From NCBI GenBank assembly GCA_009869945.1, contig WIXG01000217.1, positions 62,001 through 126,000 on the forward strand: a DNA stretch of 64,000 nt. Reading direction: 5' to 3'. The notes under the pieces were generated by a model. That model worked only from the letters and a program-made list of their open reading frames with translations. It was not told the DNA's origin and did not search any database. The translations under genes and the position numbers were made by a program. This document shows positions 50,293 through 62,700 of the stretch, piece by piece. Position 1 is the first letter of the stretch, and every line of letters starts with the position of its first letter. This DNA comes from Mesaphorura yosii (Eukaryota; Arthropoda; Collembola; Poduromorpha; Tullbergiidae).

Positions 50293-53200
50293 AAGCCAAG
50301 CCGGGCCTAAAAATTATTCAAGTCATGTAGACTTCCTTCCTTCTTTCAAGAACATCTTCGTCGTAATCGTAACTTCGCTTGTCTCTGCCTTTGCACCAGT
50401 CTTTATCATGGTCCGACTTTCATTTCTTGTGTTCGGCATCATTTCTCATGCACACGTTTGATTTCGATCTAGGAGCAAACGAAATTGGAAACTTGTCAAC
50501 TAAATTGAAAGATGCATCTCGAAAGTTTAAGAAATTCGACAAAGTGCAGTGCACGCAGGCAGGCTGCATTTAGACAGGAAATGTTGCACATGCAGCAAAA
50601 TTACAGCCTGATCAATAAAAACAAGTTAATTATAATATTGAGAGATAAAATTGTAACAAGGTCCTTGCCACTTGCCTTGCCTTGCGCCATGCATGTTGCA
50701 AAATTGCAGAAGGAAACAAAATGTTGGATCATAAATAACAATTAAAGTTTCGCATTGAAGCAGCTCAGTTGGTCAGTTCTTGTTTTCAAGAGTCGCAAAT
50801 ACGCTCGCGTTAATTATAATTATGCATTTGTTGTACAATTTATTACGCTTCTCTACGCGAACTGACGCGCACTTGCATTTCAATTTTCAGTTCACATTTC
50901 ATTGAGCTGATGCATCATGAATCATTTGCTTGTGCATTTCATCTCCGAATGAAAGGTACAAGACAACAAGTCGATCGACGATTCTGTTACGAATATCATT
51001 ACGAGCCATCATCTTCAGAATTGTATCATTTTTGTATTTTGGCCTCTCTCGAAACCTGTTTCTCTTTCATTCATCATTTCTGGCACAAAAAATGCGGCTC
51101 GAGCACATTTTCAACAATTCATCAACATTTTGGACTGCTGCGCTCGAAAAAAAATGCGGCTGTAGCGTAAGAAATGCGTTCGGTTGTTGTGAAGTTGTGA
51201 TACAATTAAGCGAGAACAAGAACACGTCGATAAAATATGACGCTAATTGATTTCATCGCCAAATCGCGTCGTGCGGACTTTTACGGTCATGTCAATCTTT
51301 GCTTTGCTATTGCGAATTTACTTGTGCGAATTACAAAATGTCATTTCGTTGGTTCCGCCTGTCCCAATTCTGCCAATCACACGCACGGTAAAGTGCAAAT
51401 CGAGAAAATTGTGCTCAAGATCGAATTTAATTGACGCAATTAAGAAATTACGCTTAAAAGGCAGCTTGATTTTTGCAATGGCAGGGCAAATTTTTGCTTC
51501 GACTCTTCGTCGCTCCTGAACTTTGACCTTGAATCTTGGCAAGGCAAGAAACCAAGCCAAAAGTCTTATCTTGTGCACCTCTGCTCTGCTCTGCTTTTGT
51601 AGGAAATGAATTGTGAATTCCTTCTTTACAACCGGCGCTTGGTGCTTGCTTGTGCTTATCTCGGATCAAGATCAGCAGTGCACAGTGCAGCAGTTCTTGC
51701 CTTTGTTTTGAATTTGAACAACAAAAGAACAACTGCACAACTTTTCCAACACAACTTGTTGTGTCTGCCGAGAAGCTGCCGTAGCTGGCTTGACTTTTGA
51801 GTGAATTGACACAATGCAGATAAGGCAGATGATAAGTTCCTCCGATTCACAAATAATTCATTGCTGCAGCAAGAAATCTTTCCGCAAATGTAGCATCCGA
51901 GCACAATAGCCATTCAGCTGTCAAGCCGCCGCCGCCGCCTAGCTAAGCTGAGAATCCAAGCAATTATCTCTGCGTTCAATCTCAATTTATTAATTTCTCA
52001 TTTTTATTCAGCCGGCTTCTGTAAAATCGTAAAATGAGGAGAGCCGAAATACTCGGAAAGGCCGGGCTTTCGGCTGCGAGCAAGGCAATCAAGCAAGGGT
52101 CCAGAGCCGAGAGGATATCACATCGCGTCACAATTGTTGCATGCACTGGCAGACAACCTGACTTTAGACTGGCATTTCCGGGCCGACAAATTACAAATGC
52201 AGCGATATGACTAAGCGACCCTCTTTCTTTCTCCTCCGGGAAAATCCGTCGAGCATGCAAGACGCAGACGCGGTCCTCTTGAAGACTCGCCGAGTGTTCC
52301 TCACTAAATTAAACTTTCGGTATCAAAATGCAAATCCTGTCGTCATGAGTTGTATCTTGAGATCTCCGTTTTTTGGCTCTTGGCGATTATCCGCTGACTG
52401 ACACTGAAGTGACTCCGGATTTTGATTCTCGACTTAAAATTCCAAGTAGCCAAGGCGTATTCAGAAGCTCAATTTTTGAAGTGCCGAGTCCACTCGAAAA
52501 TATTTCCGTCCTGGAAAAGGCAAAGGGAGAAATATCGCTGACTCAAGACTCAAGTCAAACCAATGGCACTGCTTCTTGCTTGCCAGAGTTGAAGTGCCAC
52601 ATGAATCATGAATATTCAATCCGTGGCTCGAGGTGTAAGATTACAAGCGCATTACAAAAGAAATGAAATACTCACAGCCAGGCAAGGCAGGCATCTGGCA
52701 CTTTATAAAAATCAGAATGTACGTGCATCATGAATCAAAATCAAACGCAGGACCCTGCAGTCTTGAATTTCAGCTAGCTGAGGCTCGGTCCTTCGGCTTC
52801 AGACAAGACCTGTGATGTGATGTGATTGTGGCTTGTGTGATCTCCGTCGTGTAAAGTGTAAAGTGAAACGATAACGGCAGTGCCCAGTTTAATTCAAAGT
52901 CATGACACTGACACAGACGAAGCGTGGTCTTAAATTACTCAACTGGATTGCAGTTGCCGTTGCGCATTGCTCGGTGTACGGCTTGTTTCTCGGCGTTGTT
53001 CTGGAGGCCACGAATCATAAATTCATATTTCACATATTGCCTCTTCGCCTTTTTGCTGCCGAAAGGGCAACAATGGGAAATTAGTCTTTATCTCCGGTGG
53101 AAATTGAAATTCACGTCTCTGTACAGTAAATGTAGTAAATGTAAAAAGGTACAAAATACATCGTATCGCAGTCCTTTTCATGAATTGAACTCGGTTATTA

Positions 53201-55366
53201 TTGTTTCACACCAATTCATACAAAATTCCCCAAAATACAATTCCGCTCCTGCCTGTTGAGTTGATACAATTAGCTCATCATTTCCTTTCTTTCAGAGCTG
53301 TAAGTGCCTGCCTGCCATCATTTTGAGGCATTTCCAATTGTGTCTGTCTATTCTTTTGGGAAAAATGGTAGGAATTACATTGCAACAAATAAATTCGCCC
53401 CAACTTCACATAAAAAGACAAAACGCGTCTGCTTTTTGTGTGCATTTCCTTGCATCACAATAAAACCTGTCGATTTTCACGCTTCCTTCGAAGAAACAGA
53501 AAAGGTAGGCCACAACAATTCTGCAGGTAGCAATCCCAAATTCGAGCTGTGTTACGTAACCGCATTACATTTCTCTTTTATATTATTCTCCTGAGCTGGA
53601 GCAAGAGTCGTAGCGCAGATGATGATCAAAATTCTTCAGCATGCCTTTCTTCATGTCTTCGTCGTGATCGTACACGGCACTCGTATTACTCCGATGCTTG
53701 CGTGGTAATAATAGCCAAGTTGCTTTTTTTCTTTGACTTTTGGGTCTTGAGTTCCAGAAACTGAAACATTGTTCGGCATTCCTTTGTTTTGTCACCAGTA
53801 AAAATCCTCAACTGGCCAAGCAGTAAGCCAAGTACTGCTGTTTTCATCACCCTTCAAACCAAAACAAGCCCAAACACGATCTACGCTCCATAAACACTGA
53901 AAAGAACAAAGGGCAGGTAGGCAACAAGTTGACTGCCGTTGTCGGTCGAGATTTTTGTGCTGGTTCACAAAATATTTGATTAATTTCTCGAACCCTGTTG
54001 AAAAGTGGTAGTAGGCTGGCGTGCCCGCGTTACATACCCGCTAATACCATTAGAGTCAGATTAATTTGAATTCTTTCCTGCACGGTGCCGCACTGCACCC
54101 GCGCTGAATTCATAATGCGATTGCAATTGCGACTTCGACTGCTTTCGGCTTGGCTTGGCGCATTCAACAAATGAATCGTGGGTCAAAGGGTGCTAGAGCG
54201 ACGGGACGTAAAGTATTTTTCTCGCACGGTCCATTGTTCATATTCTCACTTGGCCCGACCACCTGATTAGTATTGCGCTCAGGCCGCAAGCACGGCCACA
54301 GCGCAGCGCAGAAATTGTTCCAAGCCAAACGGGCCAAATTCAAAGAAGAAAGCCGTCATCGCATTCGCGTCGTTTCGTCCATCAGTCAGTCTTCAATCTT
54401 CTTTTTCTGCCTCTCACCGTGGCTAAATATTACAAATTGAGCGCCGTAATTGTAAAATTGAATTTGGGAAATTGCAAACTCATTCGGCAAGACTCAAAGG
54501 TTAACGAAAAACTCGTCTTTCCTTTACTCAACTTTGTAGCCAGTATTCAGTATTGAGTAACTTTATCAGGTTGAAAGCCTGCCAAAGCCGTATGCCTCAG
54601 CCACAAGTTCAGAAATTCCTCTACTTTGTGATAAGCTACGAGGACGATACGCGGGAAGGAAGAAGGATGATTCTGGCAGATTAACTGAGCAAGGGCACCA
54701 GCATACAATTAAAAGCACACTTGTCAAAGTCAAAATCACTGCTCAATGCTCAAATATGTAACAGTATAATTAAATGTACCGGTTCCCGTTCCCGCAGAAG
54801 TTGGCAGCTGGCACCCGTGCACTAGAATTTTGCAATGCGAAACCTTCGAGCCATGTTATTAACGTTTTCACACATTGTTCTCAAAACCAAGAACTGCGTA
54901 AACGCACGTGTACGTGTTGGTAAATTCGTATGTTGAAGCTGAAGTTCACATGTCAAAACATAATTGGTTATTATGCGTCAATTTCAAAAAAGACGAAGAC
55001 GCGTTGCGATGTGAAGACAGGAGTCGTGTCGAGTTCGACAAGAACCACGGCACGGCAACGGTAGGGAAATTGTTTCAAATTAGATCATCGCGATCTCTTA
55101 ACAAATAAATGCAGAGCGCAACGCAGCGCGGCGAACATTCCGCGCATACTAATTAAGCGAACATTCTCTGAGCTTGTTGCTTGTTAGCAAGAGATACACG
55201 ATGCAAAGAAAAAAATCCTGATGCCTTTCTTGCTTGTTTGCTCGTACAAAGTTGCATCTACATGTTCATCGTACACGGACAGACTTGGACGGACTGCTTT
55301 GGTTAATTATGAGTTAACCCTTTCTTCTGTTGACTCTTCTTCTCCTTCCGCTTTTTTTGCTTACAG

Positions 55367-55476
55367 ACTACGAGCCACAAAGAATGTTTCAAGCCGGCCG
55401 AGCGAGTTTTTACAGAAATTTCCTTAAAAAGTCATACACGAAGTACAAAAGCGATTGGGCGACGAATTTCGAGCAT
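55367..55476 (+). CDS. Candidate internal coding exon, unknown gene
   Basis: A strong acceptor (CGCTTTTTTTGCTTACAG, ending 55366) and a good donor (GAGCAT|GTAAGC at 55477) enclose 110 nt open in one frame. It reads YEPQRMFQAGRASFYRNF, then LKKSYTKYKSDWATNFEH. It would need a phase-1 exon before it and a phase-0 exon after it. Neither was assigned, so it might belong to the gene ending at 59261 or be a chance pairing of splice-like sites. Confidence 0.25.
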
Positions 55477-58118
55477 GTAAGCAATCTAGTGATCATGTCG
55501 CGAATTAAATCTTCGCCAATTGTTCGGAATTCCAAGAAAATCTCTGCCGCCGCGCCGGCTGTGATAAAAATGTCTCGAGTCTCTAACGAGACAAGTAACC
55601 AAATTAAACCGTGTGTGCAGTGAATGAATGAAGACGTTCTGAATTTTGCCTGCATTCTTAATCCTAACGACTCTTCTCAATTCTTTTGTCCGCGCTCTGC
55701 GTCTTACAAAAGCAAGGCAGGCTTAAGCATAAGCGGATTCGTGTCGCAGGCGCACTCGCAAAGAGCAGCGAGCAACAAGTTACGAGTTACATGATTAAAA
55801 TACTTGAGATTAAGTTACAATTATGCGAGTTATTTATTTGCGTTGAGGGATAATGAAATGAACTGAGCCTCTTGACTGACGAGCACAACTAATTTTTATC
55901 TCTTTTCCTTTGTCACAGCGTCACAGGCAAAAGCAAAGGAATGCTGGCTCACGTCATTAACGAGCATCACGACAAAAGTCACGCTGCCATTGCCATGAAC
56001 CGTGAACCTGTGCCAATGTGCCCTGTGTAATTAAATCAGAAAGGCCACTTTACATGCGTATTTTACGTACATTTTACGATGTTTTGATATCAATACAACA
56101 TTTATACAGCTTTACGAGCCGATCTCGTAAAAAAAAACGCTTATACACGGCTGAGCTGAGCACTGAGAAGGGAAGATGAGTAAGCCGTTTTATTAATTTT
56201 TAAAAGCCATAAAATCGCCGTAGACCGTGGACAATATTTGCGTAAGTATTCGCCATACCATGCAGGATCCTTGCATTGTTGTGTTAAATGTCAGCCGCGT
56301 CGCATCACGAAATGCCGCGACAGGGCTGAGAAAAGTCACTGCCAAGCCGTCATTGCATTGCTGTGTATTATGGCATTATTTTTACGACGAAATATAAACA
56401 TAATAAAAAAAGCAGCTCGAGACGAGTGAGTCCCAGTCCCGAATATATTATCCTCACAACTCACATTTTACAGCCGAAAATGTCAAACCTCATCTGCAGA
56501 TGTTTACAACGGCAAAATACATAAAGCGAGACCGCTCAAGACCAAAGAGGCAAGCGATGCGGATTCTTCTTTTTTCTTCTGCAGCAGGAATCTGAATCCG
56601 AATCAGGAATCTATTAATGGCATAGCATAGCATATCTTCAATATTGCCATTGCAATTTATTGCAGCAACGCAAATGATTCATCTTTATGAATAAAATACG
56701 AGGCGAGCAAAGCCGCCGTGCAGAGCAAGGTGCGAATTGGAGAGGGCAAAGCCTGCGTGCATGAATCACAGATATTACGCAATAAATTCTGCCGTGCCAT
56801 TTCTTTGCTTGCCTTGACAGAATCGGGAACAAAGTCGTGCTTGTTCTTCGTGTTTGCTGGTTTGTTGTTGGGAAAATGCTGGCCAAATATGGGCTATGCG
56901 TTTTGCATTTAGAAATTTATGACGGTCGGGCACGCAATTCATTTTCCTCTTATTCTCTTTCTTAGTCTCTTGCTTATTGCTTAGATTTATTTATACGTTA
57001 ATTTACTTTTACTCGCAGTTTAAAGTTATTGCTTTTCTTTGTGAAGTGCGTGCGTGCGCGTGCGAGTGCGTTTCTTTTCAATGCGGCTGCGGTCGCAGGC
57101 AAAAATATCTCAATATTTATTAAACAGCGCGTGCTTTGTACGTTTGTCCCACGCAGGACAATTAAGCTCGTCAAAACGGTAATGGCCCGAGCGTGGACGA
57201 CGCTTGACTTTGACGTTGACGCAGAAAAGCTTTTAGTAACTTTAGAAGGCCAGAAATCTGAGCCATTTAATGTATAATTTGATCTCGTTAAAAAGTCCGT
57301 CTGTAATCTCTTTAATACTGTGGTGGAAATGCGAGAGGACAATATGGACAAAACAAGGACGAAAGTATCCAATTCATTTCGAGTCGTCATTAAAAGAGAA
57401 ACTGAAGAGACAAGGAGATACAAAATACAAGATCCGAAACACGAGAAACAGAGACATAAATAATAAGAATGCAATGGCAATAAGATCGTCCCATTTAATG
57501 GACTTGTAAGAATATCCATAAAACGAGGTACTTCGAGAAACTTGTTCGGCCGGCCCATTTTATGAATTAAGCAGAAATTGAAATTAAGAACGGCTGAATG
57601 TGGTGCTTGAATTATAAAACGCACCGCGAAACAGTCTTCAGACCATTTTTGAGCATGTGCTGCTAGGAAATGATACTAGAAAACGTCATTACGTGAAACT
57701 TTAGACGCGGCGAGCCATAATTCGGTGCACGAATCCATTTCTTAATCGGTAAATGGCCATTTACGCCCACCCGAGGCATAAAAATCTTGTAAAGCAAGCA
57801 GATCACAAAATCGGCGAACGAAATCATAAACTGGGACTTGAAAAGAATTCTTGCAGTTTGAACTCTGCAACTGCTCATCTGCGCTTCTTTGCCCTGCTTT
57901 CTGTTTACGTTACTAATTGGACAAAGATTCAATCCCTTTTGAGCTCAGCTAACAAGCTTCTGAATTTCAGTTAAGAAAAACGCGTCGAGTCGACTGATCT
58001 TAGAAACTTTTCACCCACGGCCACGTGACTTGTGACTTCAGATCAACGAAAGTCGCTTACACTGGAAATTCAAAGAAAGGGACACGTTTTATGACTCCAC
58101 TTGAGTTGGCTCTGGTTT
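55477..58118. other. Stretch without a supported gene
   Basis: A good acceptor (GTTTGTCCCACGCAG, ending about 57157) opens a plus frame reading KLVKTVMARAWTTLDFDVDA that stops at 57275-57277. In the same frame a purine-rich open run continues past the stop. A 208-codon minus frame (56998-57624) covers the same bases. No choice is possible from sequence alone. Confidence 0.45.
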
Positions 58119-58239
58119 ATGAACACGGTCGAATCGTATCTCGTTAAATTAAATAAAAAGATGGGCCACTCGATAAAGATGAGAAATAAATTGACGAGAA
58201 GAGAAGCTAGAAATCTTGATGCTCGAGGAAAAGTAAAAG
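58119..58239 (+). CDS. Possible 5' coding exon of the 58567-59261 gene
   Basis: ATG at 58119 opens a basic frame (MNTVESYLVKLNKKMGHSIK, then a KLTRREARNLDARGKVK stretch) that reaches a GTAAAC donor at 58240 in phase 1. A phase-compatible acceptor (CTTAATTTGAG) at 58558 would continue as V-P-E-M-N-F into the next exon. The acceptor has a poor pyrimidine tract and the exon is short, so this may be chance. Confidence 0.2.
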
Positions 58240-58566
58240 GTAAACAAAATGAGATCTCCGCTTTGAAGCTTAGGTGCACTAGCCAAATTACTTACTCAGT
58301 ACCATAAAACCCTTTTCAACCGCTGCGCTGACCAAGCCGTTGGCTGGAGTCGACAATGAATCTCACATCGGACATTCGACATGATCAGCAGATTGGGTAA
58401 TAAAACATAAACATACGAATTAACGAATTACAATAAAAAATCAACAATAAGCGCATCTCTTTTTTTATGACATCATAAAAGTTAGATTCGAAATTCGAGT
58501 TGAAGCACAATAATTCACGCTAACGAAGACAAATCAAGCCAGAGCTTCTTAATTTGAGTTCCTGAA

Positions 58567-59261
58567 ATGAATTTTGTAAAAGGCGATCAAAGATCGCCCT
58601 GCAATAACACTGCGAGTGTGCCATTTGATGAATTTCAATTCTTTCAAAAGATGTTAAAAGTCGACACAATGCCTAGGAATTTCAAAATCAGTGAAAGGAA
58701 TACATGCCCTTGTGACCAAAATGAAATTATTACGGCACTTATCACGTTTAATTTAAGAATTGAGCAGTTGAAAGTTCTGGTACGTAGTAGAAGATCAGTT
58801 GTTCCTGTTTCGAGATTTCCAATCATGGGCGCCTGCTTCGTAAGTTGACAATTTTCGAATCGTTATATATACATTGTTAAATTCATTAAATTCGGAGTGT
58901 TGGCATTAAGGGTCGGTTCGACTCATCGCTGGAAGGACTCCAAGCTTGGAAATGGAGACAAAAGGTTCAGCTGCCCATGAAAGTGACGAAAGTCAAGTTA
59001 ACTGTCATCGAGGATCCTCCCAACAGCGGGGACAGAGACTGGTTGCTGACTGTCTTGGACGAAGAGGATGACAACCTCACCATCGACAATCAAATTTCAG
59101 GCACTGGCGACTCTGACGAGAAGACCAATAAAGATGATGATTATCTGAGCACCGAACTTGGATCCGTCGACAAGACTCATCCCGAAACCGCCGAAGCCAC
59201 GTCGAACGCGAATAAGCCATGCTTAATTAACTTAGATGACGACGACATTTGGTCAGTGTAA
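58567..59261 (+). CDS. Two-exon gene of unknown function, 207 aa model with acidic C-terminus
   Basis: Proposed join 58567-58839, 58911-59261. The first exon ends at a perfect GTAAGT donor (ACGTTC-like context TGCTTC|GTAAGT). The 71 bp phase-0 intron ends GGCATTAAG, and both sides stay open: ..FPIMGACF joined to GRFDSSLEGLQAWKWRQKV. The second exon has raised G/C at third codon positions compared with the flanks. The protein has a basic, Trp-containing middle (LQAWKWRQKVQLPMKVTKVK) and a long acidic Ser/Asp/Glu tail ending NLDDDDIWSV. No signal peptide or membrane segment is visible. Two AATAAA signals follow within 70 nt of the stop. I do not recognise the family. A stop lies three codons before the ATG in frame, so this start is reasonable, but an upstream exon joining at 58559 is possible. 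Confidence 0.58.
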
Positions 59262-59306
59262 TTTAAGCGCGTGATATCAGAAGATGAAACTGATGACCAA
59301 CGTGTT

Positions 59307-59331
59307 CAATAAATTCTCCGGTTTTGAATAA
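59307..59331 (+). terminator. Paired poly(A) signals of the 58567-59261 gene
   Basis: AATAAA occurs at 59307-59312 and again at 59326-59331, 46 and 65 nt after the proposed stop codon. The position is typical for a short 3' UTR and supports a real plus-strand transcript end. Confidence 0.5.
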
Positions 59332-59417
59332 AAAGTAGTATTAGATCAATCATTCCAATCTGATTCTTTCAAGTCTCAACGGAAGTTCGACTGATATTTC
59401 CATTTCCACATTGCATT

Positions 59418-59651
59418 ATGAAGAAATTCCAAAAACCAGTAGACAAGAATTCCAAGCATCCGACCATCGTCGGTCGGTCAGCTTCGGAATCGGAAAGTTG
59501 TCGAAATAAATTGAATTTGACTGGATCCAAGAACATCAGCCGCAAAGCGTCTTTTACAAAGCCAAAAGTCATCAGCTCTGTGTGTTTAATGACGAGAAAG
59601 AATTCAAGACATCGGAGGATGGAAAAGAAACTGGATTTTTTCGATCATTAA
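59418..59651 (+). CDS. Short ORF after the 59261 gene, uncertain
   Basis: ATG at 59418 opens 77 codons rich in Lys and Ser (start MKKFQKPVDKNSKHPTIVGR, end MEKKLDFFDH) about 85 nt beyond the poly(A) signals of the preceding gene. A second plus-strand frame is open from 59510 to 59701 and also reads protein-like (YKAKSHQLCVFNDEKEF..). Only one, or neither, can be the coding frame. No family is recognised and length alone is not significant here. Confidence 0.2.
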   Translation: MKKFQKPVDKNSKHPTIVGRSASESESCRNKLNLTGSKNISRKASFTKPKVISSVCLMTRKNSRHRRMEKKLDFFDH

Positions 59652-59701
59652 AATTTAACGGCTCGAAAAATGCCTTCGTGGCCTTCACCACCACCGGTTA
59701 A

Positions 59702-62700
59702 TTGAGTATCTCGGTCTTTTATCTCTCGAATGCTTGTTTTAATGATGACGAAAGCATTCTTGGCCATGCTCGAGACAAGATGACAATCATGATTCTCTTC
59801 TCACCCTGCCTGAACCAAAATCGAGAGACACCAGCGATAAGCGGACCGTATCGGCCGTAAAACAATGGAATGGGACGTGAGACACCAAAGGGTGAGCCCG
59901 AAGAGCAGCAGGAATTGGATGACAAACGACGACGAGGCAAGAAATTAAGAAATTCGTGAATGAGTTTGGGTGGCAGTCGAACGGGTGACAAAGGAAACGA
60001 GCTTCCTTTAATTCTCAATTAAAACTGAAAGTACCACGATCAGAATCGAGCCAACCGTGAAGAATTCGAGGTCCATTATGCCTTAATCACACTGCAAACA
60101 ATTTAATTGAATTTCTCACCTTACACCGAAAGCGTTCTGGTATTTCAATTCATTCAGTCGAGCAGATGAGCACACGAAAATTCTCAGGGCTCCATTTTAA
60201 TTGTGTTGAGAATCTCTCATCCACAAACTGCTGGCAGGCGGAACAAAGAAAACCGTGACACTATTTTTACATTGTAATTACGCCAACTGAGCGAGTCTGA
60301 CTCGTGAATGTGAATTACTTTGTCATTTTACCGTTTACCCGTGCATTTTCATGCATTTTCTGAAAATCTTGTGGCAGTCTTAAAAATGAAGACCCACTTG
60401 AGAATAATTCAATTAAATAATGCCTCAGCGGTGGGCAAAGCAGCAGCAGCAGCAGCGTCTCGACTGACGCGAGTCTCTCACGGAGGATGAGGATTATGAT
60501 AATCACAATCACTCGAGATGCAAACGAGAGTGTCCCTGGAGCGAGCAACACTTTACACTTTACACGGTGCTCAGTGTCCTGCCTCGCTTTGCATTGCCTA
60601 GTGCTCAGTTTCTGAATTTTTACCAAAATTCTTCATAATCATGTTTCATCAAAATTACCACACACATTTCTAAAGAGAACCGTGGCCGTCGCGTCGTGTA
60701 AAGTATCATTTTCGAATTGTACACGAATAAATGGCATTTACATTCATTTTTGACTGCTGAGTGAATTCCTGCCATTTATCATAATCTCATTTCATTTCTC
60801 TGTCTTGGCTTGTTGGAATGTCTTCTCGAAAGGAACAAAAAGAAAATGAGAATGAGATGAATTTTAAGCATAGCATTTTAGAAACTGGCCGGCCCAACCT
60901 GGGAATTGTGAATGACGATTTCTGAATGAAGACTTCTGTGATTCACTTTCGCCCTGTAGAAATCCAAATATTGGCTGCCCGAAAGACAATGAATAAAGAT
61001 CAGCCTTCAGTTTTCGTGTTTCGTGTGAGAAAAGTCAACAAGCCAAGCCAAGACGAGTCTCGTATTGGCATTTCGTATTCGTGATGATTTATACAAAGCC
61101 AATTCATGCCATGCCATGCCTGTTTAAGGTAAAGTAAGTAAAAGAGTGTGCATCGTGCGAGGATTCTTTAATCACGCCACGCCAACTCCACTGCTGTTTA
61201 CCTGTCAAAGAAAATTGCCTCTAATTTTTCCGAGCCCAGTTTGTTCCGTATATATTCATTATCCGTCCCGAGCTGAGCTCATAATTCCCATCTGCCACGA
61301 GAATGAGCCGTCAGCTACTCATCCGATTATGATCCTCGGCTCTCTGGACATCATCTGGTCGCTGCTGCTCACTTGAAACGAGGCACTCGAGACTTGAGGA
61401 GACGATCATCGCGTCGTCATCATCTTCATCTTTTCACTTTTCACGGTCTTCGTCGCGACTCCTCCTGAAGTGCGTGCATTACAAGAATTTTTCATTATTT
61501 CCCCATTAAAAATAAATATTGTACATTTCTGGCAGGCGCTGGCATTGGTTTAGTATTCATTCGTAATATTCTGGCAAGGCTGGCTGGCATTTATCATGAA
61601 GTATCATTATCATCTTGTTGTCTCTACAACTCGTCTTCTGCGGTGGTCGAAGTCGAATTGTCGAATGCACACACACGCCAAGAGCAGAGCCAAGAGCAAG
61701 AGCCAAGACAAGTTATGTACACAATTCGAGGAATTTACCTGAAAGACGCTCAATCTCCGTACATGCTGCTAATTATCATTCCAATCGAGTCGACCCGTCT
61801 ATCAAACATCTCTTCATTTCATTTTAACGATCTTCACTTGTCTTGCTGTGTACGTTAATGTTAAATATTATCCCATTATTTTAATGAAATTAAATTCGGT
61901 AATGAAATGTGTGCGGATTGCGGATTTCATTCCCGTTTTTGCATTGCGTGCCAGAAATTGCAGGATTTTGGAAGAAAAACACGAGATTTCACGTAATAAA
62001 TGCAAAACATTAAATATTTGTTTAGAATTCATGTTTGTTTTGCAGTGCAATAATTGCGAACGAGCTTTCGCTTTGCGTTGAGAATCCTGACTCTAATTGG
62101 CAAGTGTCGGACCGTCCACCCTTGACTTGACGAGAAACAGGATGTCAGATGCAGCAACAGCCAATCAGAGCCCCGGCCCTTCGTGTTCTTTGTGGGGTTT
62201 GCATTGTAGGATTTTGGGCATTCGAATCGTGATTGGATGAACATTCATCATTTCTACGTGAATCGTGAATTTAATTGACACTCTTCAACACAATCACGCT
62301 ACACGAATTGTTTATGCAATGGTGACTTTTAATTGACAAAATTGCGTTGGAGCGACCGACGATCGGACCAATTGGGCAAAGGGCGAAGAAACGACCTCAT
62401 AAATCAGTCGGCCAGCCAAATTCACCTTATTAAAGATCAACGAGAAATCTTGCGTCTTGTCAGCCACGCCACGCCAAGCGAGTCACTCCGACCGTCGTTT
62501 AATCTTATCTCTGCCCAATCGCAATCGCCTGTCTAGCGTGTCTCGTCGTGGTGTCGGGTTTCGACTTTCGGCCATAAAAACCCCAAAGCCTCGCCTCGCC
62601 GACCTGCCTGTCTGCGAGGCAGTAAAAGCAATAAACAAACAACTTGTTTGCATTTTATGAGCAGAATTAATTGGATTTATTTGATGGACACGGAACTTGA

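Larger units (their letters stand above)
47222..55366. other. 8 kb gene-poor stretch
   Basis: No gene is supported. The plus frame 52373-52666 (TPDFDSRLKIPSSQGVF.., low in Cys and Trp) is the most protein-like but has no clear start or splice boundary. The 50268 hairpin lies here. Confidence 0.5.

Noticed and set aside
53290-53300. Good acceptor (CCTTTCTTTCAG) followed within four bases by GTAAGT
   Set aside because: It would be a four-base exon, and no neighbouring exons support it.
56998-57624. 208-codon minus-strand frame
   Set aside because: It overlaps long open plus frames. The purine-rich plus strand suppresses stops on both strands here, so openness is not evidence of coding.
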